Shown: positions 13,501 to 21,700 of the stretch, in pieces
How the letters are laid out: every line of letters begins with the position of its first letter
Position numbering within the stretch: the stretch's first letter is position 1
Assembly: GCF_020740795.1 (NCBI RefSeq)
Contig: NC_067286.1
Location: forward strand, 1,049,990-1,113,989
DNA: 64,000 bases
Reading direction: 5' to 3'
Source of the DNA: Apus apus
Taxonomy: Eukaryota; Chordata; Aves; Apodiformes; Apodidae
Made by a program: the position numbers and the translations under genes
The notes under the pieces: generated by a model
Database searches by the model: none
Seen by the model: the letters and a program-made list of their open reading frames with translations, nothing else
What the model was told of the DNA's origin: nothing

Positions 13501-16312
13501 GACAACTGTGACATGTTTCCCAGGGGTGCAAATGTCTTCATGCAGCTTCAGCCTTTGGTTTGGTCCTGTTCTTTCCCATGAGACCCCAGAAATGAACTTC
13601 CATGCAGCTCCACCTGAGGCCACATCAGCACAGCAACAACAGGGCACTTTGTCCCTCCATCATGGGTGGGAGGCAAAAAGTTTAAGAAAATGTAAAATGG
13701 CAAAAAAATGCTTACACTTTTTTTTTTTCTTCCTTTTTTTTTTTTTCTTTCTTCTCACCTGCTCTAACCAGAAGTACAAAGGAGAGCTGAGCCCCAGGGG
13801 ATATGGACCATCCAGCCCAACTCACAAGCTCCCTGCCAGCTACGCCGGGGACAAGTGGGGCAGTGAGATGCTGTCCCGCAACTCCCCCCAGGAGGCCAAA
13901 GAACGTAGGTCCCACAGGACCCTCCACACCACACGGGGCAGCCTCAGGCAGCCAGAGGGCCTCACACCACAGCTTTGCATGTTGGGACTTCTGAAAAGCT
14001 CCTGTGGGCCCATGCTCTCTGTCCTGCCTGTTTGCTTTCTTCCTCTGGTTTCACCATAATGGTTTGTCCACTGTTTTTGGTTGCTGTGTGCATGTGACCA
14101 GACCTACCTGGGTGTGTTCCCTCTCCTGAGGCTCTGCACAAGGAGGGACTGCACCTGGTAGTGATGAGCAAGAGACAAGCAGTATTTTTGGAGCTGTACA
14201 GAGGAGGTTCCAGGTAGTGCAGCAGCCACCAGAGCGGCTCTGAGGAGCTCAGTGACTCACATGCCAGGCTCTCAGGCAGCCTGGGACAAGCAGGGCAAAA
14301 AGGTGACCACCTTAATCCCTCTTCCAGCTTCACCTTCCTCTTCCTCCCAAGGACAGAGTTTACTTTCCCTGCCAAAACGTTTAGGTGTTTTTAAGCAGTC
14401 ACCCACATTCAGGCCAATCACTGCCTCTTGCTTCCTCTGCTCTTGTCCCCTGCCTCACATGGCCTGTTCCTTCATGTGGTTTTGGAGGGATCCCAGGCAG
14501 CAGATCTGCCAAACAGGAGATCCACAGGAGACTCCTTCCCCTGCATGTGCTGCACAGGGTGACAGAGCATGAGAAAGACCAGGAGCCCTGCTCATCTCCC
14601 CTTATCCCACCCTGTAGCAATCTGTCTGCCTGAGGCCACAGCCAGGGCCCTTCCCCTGGTCAGCCACCATGGACCCCTGGAGGCAGGAGCCCTTTGGGGA
14701 CAGCAGAAAGTCCCCTATGAGCACCACAGATACACATCTATTAATAAGACTGAGTTATCCTCCCCAGCCTTCAGGAGTTTCATGGAAAAAGTGCCACTAG
14801 AGGATGTGTCACTGCAGTTTTAAGAGTGTGCTGCTCACCCCCAGCTCATGCTTCCTGCTACTTCTGTTGAGCTGCCCAGCAAAAGCTGGAGTTCTGGGCA
14901 CCTGGATCAACAAGTTGCTTATTACAAGTGGCTGAAAAGTAGAGGGAGCAGGACTAGAGCTCAGAAACTAGACTCTAATTGTAGGTACTCCCACAACTGG
15001 CCTTCCACGTCAGGCCACAGCAATGGGATGAAAATAAAAGGCAACACAGAAAAATGGGAGCCTCCTTCTCAGACACAGGCACTCAGGCCTCCCCGACCTC
15101 TGCTGTCTCATGTGGTTTGGGTTTTTTCCCCTCCCTGCTGCTAAGGTTGCAGGGTAATTTCCTTTTTTCAGTAGCCCAAAGGGAACTAAGCAAGTCAAAA
15201 ACAGGAAGATGACAAAACTGAAGCAAAAACACACCACCTGACAGCAAGGAAGAGGGACCCTGTCCCTTGTCACCACTTGACAGCACCAGTGGGAGCAGCA
15301 GCTCTGCCAGAGCAGGCTCTACACTCCTGAGCAAACTTGCAGGGTTTCTGTCCTTTGCATGAGGTGGGATGAACTGGGTAGGTCAGCGACAGCAGAAGCA
15401 AGGTCGGTCCCAATATAAATGTAAGTATGAAATAAGGTGAAAATAGAGGCCCTGACCAGCCCCTGCTGCAGGCCAGTCACACAAAATCACTGTGATCTTA
15501 CCAAAATGTTCTCCTACTGTTTTTGAAGGTTAAACTGTCATTGCTCAACCTATTGCTCTAAAAGCACTTAAGGATGTTCTTTAAATCTAAAATATAAAAG
15601 CAAGCACTTTCCTTTGGTGTATTGAGAGTGCATAAAATGCTGAGCCACATCTTGATCTTTCTTAATTTCCCCTCACACACACTGATTTAATAGGATTTGT
15701 GACTGAAGACTTGATTTCATTCCCTGCTCTCTTCCTTGTACCTTGTTTCCCCAGAACTTATTCACCACATGGACGAGCTGAATGATGAGTTACTAAAGAA
15801 GATCACAAACAATAAAATCCAGCCTCCCCACAGGAATTTCAAAGTGGAAAAGCCTCAGGAAGCTTTTGTGCCCCTCACCTTTGAATCCAGCACTGAGGAA
15901 GTCAAAGCCTGGCTAGAGGCAAAGTCATTCAGCAAAGAGTAAGATCTGCTTCACTTCTGTATGAAACATGGTCCTTCATTTGAGAAGGGGTGGGGGAGGC
16001 AGCTTGCAGCATTTCAGCTGGATTGCAGGTCACTGGCATTTACTTAAAGAGCCTGTGTTGCAAATTAGATTTCAATCATATTAAACCCAGGCTATAAAAC
16101 CAGAACATTCAGAGACCAAACTTACTGCCTTTCTTTCTCAGACACCAGCAAATAAACCTTGTCTTGCAGTGCAGCTACAGACCTAATGAGCAGCTGCAAA
16201 TCAAGGAATGGTCCTGCTTATTCACACAGCTCACAAACACTGCATAACATCCCACCACTGGTGCTTGTCTGGCCCTGGTTAGCCCATTCAGAGTGCTGAA
16301 CTTGGAGAAAAA

Positions 16313-16343
<31 letters not shown>

Positions 16344-17302
16344 ACCCATGGCCTGAAATGCACATTCCAGACAACTGCCTGTCTCTGGAGAAGCTGTTGT
16401 AAATGATCTCTGAGGATGAGCCAGATCCTCAGCCAGGCCTAGATCTTCCCAGCCACCAGGGGAGGACCAAAAAGCTGCCTGGATTGCTCCCAAATGTGAT
16501 GCCACTGGGGTGAAATCCCTGGGGCTGGGTACACAGGGTGACAATGGCTTCACCTGCTCCTCATGGCTTCTTGTTATCCCTGCCAGGAGCTTGGTATACC
16601 CAAGAGCTGCCACCCTGGCACAGCCCCAGGGCCCTGCAGGTGACATGTCCTGGTGCAGGGGCAGCACATCAGCTGCTCCTACCTCTGACTTCTCTCCTTT
16701 GGCAAGAGGCCACATGCAGCACAATTGTCATTTCCTCCCTTTGTGTCTTCCCAGGACAGTGGAACACCTTGGCATCCTTACTGGAGCTCAGCTCTTCTCC
16801 CTCAACAGAGAGGAGCTGAAGAAAGTGTGTGGAGATGAGGGAAACAGAGTATACAGTAAAATCACAGTGGAGAAAAACCAACTGGAGGTAAGCAGCTTTC
16901 TGGACAACCCCTGCCTGGATTGGTGCCTGTTCCAGCAATGTCAGATAATCCCATGAAACAGACTGTTTAAGAAACACAATTTAAATAAAACAAACAAACC
17001 AAAAAACCAACCAAAAACCCACACAACCAAAAATCCACCTAAAAATCCTCTTAAGGGAAAGGCCCCACATCTGCCAGGCAGATCACCCTGTCTCCAGTAA
17101 TGAAACTGCCTTCTTGCTGGTTTCACTTATCCCTCTGAAACTGCTCTACTCTTACAGCATTGCTTAAATGTTGTCCGTTAACTATAGCTTGAAGTTAAAA
17201 TTCAAAATTCCTCTTTTGTTTCCATTCTAGAAAAGCAGAGGGGAGTCAGAGCTCCAAGAAATCATGAAGCGTCGCCAGGAAAGGATTGATGCTGCTAATT
17301 AA
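133..17302 (+). CDS. EPS8L2: EPS8-like protein 2, 5'-truncated by window edge (17 exons)
   Basis: Actin-regulating adaptor of the EPS8 family. In mammals it links receptor tyrosine kinases to Rac and actin and is found in stereocilia. Coding exons read here: 133-294, 1199-1348, 1492-1571, 1688-1827, 3156-3235, 3717-3843, 4153-4241, 5831-5905, 6944-7092, 7254-7380, 7838-7935, 11496-11607, 12611-12724, 13772-13904, 15755-15938, 16755-16887, 17231-17302. All join in frame to 674 codons plus TAA, and every border is AG/GT. Domain order is PTB, lysine-rich helical region, linker, SH3, SAM/PNT-like C-terminus. Human EPS8L2 has 715 residues, so about 55 N-terminal residues are missing to the left. 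Identity to EPS8L2 rather than EPS8 rests on [23 protein letters not shown] and [11 protein letters not shown] (from memory of the human protein). The same-strand neighbour is TALDO1, as in human. No broken exon was seen. Confidence 0.97.
2671..2757 (-). repeat. CR1 LINE 3'-end fragment in EPS8L2 intron
   Basis: The CATAGA repeats, GGTTGGAAGGGACC and CATCTAGTTCCAACCCC match the avian CR1 3' end read in antisense. It lies between the exons at 1688-1827 and 3156-3235. Confidence 0.85.
3717..7380 (+). other. EPS8L2: EPS8L2 exons for the lysine-rich helical and central region
   Basis: Exons 3717-3843, 4153-4241, 5831-5905, 6944-7092 and 7254-7380 encode the conserved middle of the EPS8 family. 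It starts with a helical stretch ([20 protein letters not shown]) followed by a basic tract, [11 protein letters not shown]. Then come [27 protein letters not shown], the [17 protein letters not shown] helix and the FRNGWEPP motif just before the linker. The basic tract could bind acidic membrane or RNA. The human protein has a comparable lysine tract. Exon phases are consistent across all five junctions. Confidence 0.9.
5538..5650 (-). repeat. Diverged CR1 LINE fragment in EPS8L2 intron
   Basis: GGTTTGGGGTGGAGGGACC, then CCTAGTCCCAACACCC and GACCAGGTTGCTCCATCCAGCC, give the antisense CR1 3' region with several substitutions. It sits 180 bases upstream of the exon at 5831. Confidence 0.8.
7567..7700 (-). 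repeat. CR1 LINE fragment in EPS8L2 intron
   Basis: CACAGAACGTGTTGGGTTGGAAGGGACC followed by CAGGTTGCTCAGCCTC is an antisense CR1 tail. The internal sequence GCAGAGGTCCTCTAGTCAACC differs from the other copies, so this is likely another CR1 subfamily. Confidence 0.8.
7936..11495 (+). other. Longest EPS8L2 intron in the window (3.56 kb), no gene seen
   Basis: The intron runs between the linker exon and the first SH3 exon. It shows only simple A-rich patches (about 10675-10745) and a few open frames without codon character or conserved motifs. I see no exon, CR1 fragment or RNA gene in it. Confidence 0.7.
11496..12724 (+). other. EPS8L2: EPS8L2 SH3 domain exons
   Basis: Exons 11496-11607 and 12611-12724 encode the SH3 domain, about residues 439-495 of the part seen here. 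Its marks are [19 protein letters not shown], the KDEILEVLED RT/n-Src region, NKQWWKLLN and [14 protein letters not shown]. The domain is split by one intron after DEILE, at phase 0. EPS8-family SH3 domains prefer PxxDY ligands (ABI1) over PxxP. The next exon, 13772-13904, encodes a Ser/Pro-rich linker including the ASPTHKLP-like motif [11 protein letters not shown]. Confidence 0.93.
13719..13771 (+). promoter_or_regulatory. Long polypyrimidine tract at an EPS8L2 acceptor
   Basis: Nearly 45 bases of T-rich sequence with two T homopolymers precede CTAACCAG at the exon starting 13772. CTAAC just before the AG is also a branch-point-like sequence, although close for that role. Confidence 0.6.
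15755..17302 (+). other. EPS8L2: EPS8L2 C-terminal actin-binding (SAM/PNT-like) exons and stop
   Basis: Exons 15755-15938, 16755-16887 and 17231-17302 encode the C-terminal effector region. It runs from [15 protein letters not shown] through [17 protein letters not shown] and [20 protein letters not shown] to the last helix [14 protein letters not shown], ending DAAN-stop at 17300-17302. In EPS8 this fold caps and bundles actin. The final helix looks closer to EPS8 (EIMRRRQEKI) than to the human EPS8L2 tail as I remember it. The last exon follows a TCTAG acceptor. Confidence 0.9.
16312..16343. repeat. (AACT)n microsatellite in EPS8L2 intron
   Basis: About eight tandem AACT tetramers lie between the exons ending 15938 and starting 16755. 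Confidence 0.95.
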
Positions 17303-18340
17303 AATCTATCTGCTTTATTTCAGCTATTAGTCATAGTAGTGCAAAAAAAGGGAATGGAAGCAATGACCCCCAGTCCAGACAAGAGGCAGCAGGGCTCTGG
17401 TGTAATTGCCATCAAAGTGACAGTTTCTTGAACACTGTTGATAAGGGTAAACAATAAGACCACATCCCATTGGGAAAGGTGTTTTAATATTGCATGAAAT
17501 ATTTTTTTTTTTATAACTATATATTTTATACTGAAATTTTATGTGCATGCATAAGAATCCACACCTGTCTGAATGTGACAAGGGCTGGAGTCAAGCAAAA
17601 AAAGACCTTGCAAAGCTTTTCTCCAAGGGCTGTGCCTGCTCCCACCCCCTGGCTGGTGTGGCTGGGGCAGGGAGGGCTCAGCAGGCAGCACAGACCCAGC
17701 CAGCCCGAGTGGTGAGAGTCTGGACCATGGAAATGAGCCTTTCCCCCCAATTTTCACTTCCTTCTCTGTGGCAGATACCCCCTGCAGCCCACCAGCCCTG
17801 TGACAACTCACTGTCCTCCTTCTTTCCACCCACGCCCCCTCGTTGAGCGAGGCTGGAATGGCAACAGATGTTGCCTGAGACTGGTTCCTTCCCAAAATAC
17901 AGGCACCAGTCTGTGCTGCCTTTGGGAACGGGCAAGATCCCAGTGATAACTGATGGGATCTCAACTGCCAACAGGGCAGCTCAGCCCCACCACCCCTGCT
18001 GAGGCAGAGCTGGGGCTCAGGACAGCTGTGAAGCCCTTCTCTTAGGCACCTGCAGTGGAAAGTTGAGGAATTGTCCAAGCCAGGCCCCAAACCAGGAGCA
18101 GGGAAGTCCCCACCATTTGTCCCAGCCCCAAAAATGTGAAGGTGGAGATGAAGTGGTGACTGAAAATGGGAACACCTTCCAGGACCTTTGGCACTTTGTC
18201 CCCACCTTCCCATTTTCAGTCACCACATCATCCTCACCATTACATGTCCATGACAAGGAGTAACCTGAAATGATTCCTAAATATCTAGGGAACAAAAGCA
18301 CACTAGAAAAGGCTGTTTTAAGACCAAATAAATGGCCACG
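17303..18340 (+). other. EPS8L2: Probable EPS8L2 3' UTR
   Basis: The sequence following the TAA has no further coding pattern. An AATAAA at 18327-18332 is the first canonical polyadenylation signal on this strand and would give a UTR of about 1.05 kb. A genomic A-tract follows 12 bases later, so cDNA ends here could also be internal priming. Later candidate signals include ones near 19410 and 19556, which allow a longer form spanning the CR1 fragment. Confidence 0.6.
18134..18245. other. Long imperfect inverted repeat (hairpin) in EPS8L2 3' UTR
   Basis: Arms 18134-18172 and 18207-18245 are 39 nt each around a 34-nt loop. The inner 20 bp (18153-18172 with 18207-18226) are perfectly complementary. 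The outer part has three mismatches (18152/18227, 18146/18233, 18140/18239) and two G-U type pairs. The loop has no further strong pairing. It could be a young microRNA-like precursor, a local inverted duplication or a structured UTR element; the sequence alone does not decide. Confidence 0.85.
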
Positions 18341-18362
18341 AGGGGAAAAAAAAAAAAAAAAA
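18327..18362 (+). terminator. AATAAA followed by a genomic A-tract
   Basis: AATAAA at 18327-18332, then GGCCACGAGGGG-type sequence and a run of about 17 A from 18345. It is a candidate EPS8L2 polyadenylation site. Confidence 0.5.
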
Positions 18363-18455
18363 CAAAAGAATGTAGTAGAGGCTGTTGGTCTTCACTTCCT
18401 GCTTCTCTTATTATGTGCACATACATGTGTCTACCTAGTGAAACAGCCCCCTTGG

Positions 18456-18630
18456 CATCATGGAATGGTTTGGGTTGGAAGGGATTTTAAAGATCACCTA
18501 GTTCCAACCCCCCTGCATAGGCAGGGACACCTCCCACCAGCCCAGGTTGCTCCAAGCCCCATCCAACCTGCCCTTCAACACTTCCAGGGATGGGGCTTCC
18601 ACAATTTTCCTGGGCAACCTGATCCATAGG
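18456..18630 (-). repeat. CR1 LINE fragment downstream of EPS8L2
   Basis: The antisense CR1 tail runs from CATGGAATGGTTTGGGTTGG through CACCTAGTTCCAACCCC and CTCCAAGCCCCATCCAACC to TTCCAGGGATGGGGC and GGGCAACCTGATCC. About 170 bases are retained, making it one of the best preserved copies in the window. Confidence 0.92.
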
Positions 18631-20740
18631 AATGGGGGGGGGGAAATAAATCACTTTCCCTAGACTCATAACTAAGTGATTACACACCAGTAGGTTACTT
18701 AAAAGTTTTAAAAGCTCAAGCAAACACAGAGTAGATTTCCTGTCCACGGCAAGTTTGGCACACACATCATTTTTATCTATATTTTACTTACAGGCCAACT
18801 TGATAAGGACACAGCAAAGCAAGCCCAGGCACAGGAGCTGCCCACAGACCAGACAGACTTTGTCTTTCTCATTCCCACATTAACTTTGGTTGAAGGGGAA
18901 TTCAGGCCCAAACTCCACAAAGACCCACACACTTGCTTTCCTTACCTGCTGTCAAGGGTCCCACCTCCCCCAAAGGTTAAGCACAAGTCTGAGTCTTTGC
19001 CCAGTTTGGGCCTGTCCTTGCAGATCTAATGGGAAAAGCTGCCAAGCAGGGGCTGGGGAGCACGTGTCTTAAGCATGAGTCCTACTGCACCTCAAGTTTG
19101 GCTTTGTTCTCCCAAAATCATTCCTACTGAATGATATCTTTTCTTAATCTTGAAACAGGACCTTGTTAGCACCAGCAGATCTGGGGTGCAGGCAGGAAGC
19201 TCACAGAGGGGGATGATATGTTTAGTCCCAAGCCTGCTGGCTTGCCATGAGGCTGGAGTCTGCAATGGGCACTCACCTTCTCAGGGAGGGATGATGAGGA
19301 GAATCCACCTGAGAAGCTCTGGCTCTCAATTGGGGTGGAGATGGGAAGTAGGTGTGAACACCAGCAATCCATTGGTGTTACAAGCACAGGAGGCTACATC
19401 ATTTCTAAAATGAAAATAAAAACAAATGGTGAGCTAGGAAACACACCACCATTCTTCTCTTTGGGTATAAAGGAAAACTAATCACACAGAATTATAGTCA
19501 CTTGGGATTATAACAGAAGAGTCCAGGCCAGCTGGGAGTCACAGGAGCATTTTGTAAAATAAAACTATCAGTAAACCTTATTGCAGGAGTCACTTTTCAA
19601 AATTCCCATATGACTGAGCTGTTCTATATGTACTGCAGGCAATGCTATAATGTACTGTACAGGAATGCAACTGAAGGATAAAGTGATATAACCATGCACT
19701 GTATCAGATTTATTAAACTAGTTAAGTTATACTTGTAACTCCATCTCTGTCTCTGTCACTTCGATATAAATTAAAGGACATGAAAGCAGTTGTTAAGGGC
19801 TGGCTTTTCATAGTGCCTTGTCACTGTGAGTCTGCAAAGACACCCAGCAGAGTGACTCAAACCACACGTTTCCTTTTGTTTCTGGGGAACTACTGTTCAA
19901 CAGGAAGGACGTTAAGGCCCTGATAATCACTCATGTTTCAAAATGTGTAGGTGAAAAGCCCATCTACCCCAGCAGTCAAATGCTGGGAAAGCTACCAGCT
20001 GAACTCAAAACACCCCCTTTCTTTAAAAACAATTTTCTTCTTCTAGAACATGCAAGTGAGACAACAGGCCAGCATTTCCACACACAGATACTGCCAAGAC
20101 CACATCATGTACTGACAAGCTAAAGAGAGCCAATCCTGGTCAATGTCAGCTAATGCTGGGCTGAGAACAAAGAGAAGGGAAGGGATTTACAAGGGAGGCA
20201 CTTTTACTCTTTGGCAAAAGGCTCTGGAGACAATGAGAACACATTTCCTGGATAGTCACAGAGTTCAAATGGAACTTAAACACAGCCCCTCTTTCCATTA
20301 TCTTCCCTTTGTGTTGGACAAACCATGAGAAGGTTGCACAAAAGTACATTCTTGTATATCAAGAAGGGAAAATAACTGTCACATCTTCCACAGTTGAAAC
20401 AACACAAGACAAAACGAGGGGAACAGCATGATCCAAAGAGCCCGTTTTAAGGCCAGCTGGGAGATTCTGAAACCATTTCCAGCCAACTCCCATTCCCTGT
20501 GTCAGAAGCACAACCCCATTCACAAATCACCTTCCCTAGAGCTTAAATGAAGTTGAGGCAAACAAACAGCTGCAGGTGCTCAAGGAGAACGTGTCTGGCT
20601 GGGTCTGGGGGCCTCTCCCTGGCACTGCAGTGCAGGAGCCCTGGCTGAAAAGCCACTTCGAGCCTTGTCAGAGGAAGAAACGCTCCTGCAAAGGGTTGCC
20701 ACAGGCGAGGCACGTCTGGAGGCTCTCCCTAAGCCTGGCA
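18631..20740. other. EPS8L2-TALDO1 intergenic stretch, no gene seen
   Basis: AT-moderate sequence with candidate polyadenylation signals (AATAAA near 19410 and 19556). It contains no coding exon, CR1 fragment or RNA gene that I can recognise. GC content rises sharply after about 20740 into the TALDO1 CpG island. Confidence 0.6.
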
Positions 20741-21700
20741 AACGCCTCGCCCTCAGCAACCCGCCCACCGCCATCTTGTGTCACGCAGGGAGCCCAGCCC
20801 CGGAGAGGCCCCGAGAGAGGGGCGGGTGTCTGAGGGGCGGCTCGGGCGCCATGCCCGGCCGTGAGAAGGCCCCACGGGAGCTGCCGGCGGCAGGAGGGCC
20901 CCCAGGCCCCGACCCACCGCCTCAGCCGCCCCGCTGTCCGCGGGGCCATGGCGGGCCGCGCATCCCCGGTCACCGTGGCAACCGCGCCGCGACCCCCGCC
21001 GAGCCACCCAATCACAAACCTCCTTCCTCCCACCACCCCGCTCCGGCTCCTCCCGGCCGCCTCCGTCTTGTCCCCGCGCTCCTGATTGGCTCGTCGCCTC
21101 GCCGCTGGGACGCGATTGGGCGGCGGGCGGCCAAGCCCCGCCCCCTGGCGGCGGGCGGCCGGGAGCGAGCGGCGGGAGCGCGCGTAGGCCGGCTCCCCTC
21201 CGGGCACGGCGGGTTCCTTATAGGCGGCGCCAGGCCCCCCCAGCCCTGCCCAGCATGTCCGTGTCCCCCGTGAAGCGGCAGAAGATGGAGTCGGTGCTGG
21301 ACCAGCTCAAGCACCACACCACCGTGGTGGCCGACACCGGGGATTTCCACGGTGAGAGGCGTGGCGGGGAGGGCTGGGGTGGGCCCCGGCACCGCAGCCC
21401 CCCGGGGTGGGCAGCGAAACCATCCTAGTGCCGGGGAGGGGGCGGGGGGGATATCGCCGTGTGCCCGGCGGGGAGATCGCGGCCGCTCTCGGGGGGGGCT
21501 GCCCCCCAGGCAGGGCTGCCCCCCAGCAGCCCCCCCGGTGGGTGCTCGGGGCAGCCCCCGGTGGTCGCCCCCACGTGCCGGCACTGACCAGCGCCAGAGC
21601 CCGCGGCAGCTCCGGGGGGACGGGGGGCAACACCCTGGGGCTCGGTGGGGGGGGGTTTGGTTTCCAAATGGCGGAAGCAAAGCGGTTGTGAAGGGAAGAG
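20740..21700 (+). promoter_or_regulatory. TALDO1: CpG island and promoter of TALDO1
   Basis: A strongly GC- and CpG-rich block surrounds the first exon. Upstream of the ATG are CCAAT at 21008-21012, inverted CCAAT boxes (ATTGG) at 21085-21089 and 21115-21119, a GC box CCCCGCCCCC at 21136-21145 and a TATA-like CTTATAGG at 21217-21224. The last lies about 35 bases upstream of the ATG at 21255 and would give a very short 5' UTR. Such CCAAT/GC-box promoters are typical of housekeeping genes. Open frames across this island are composition artefacts. Confidence 0.8.
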
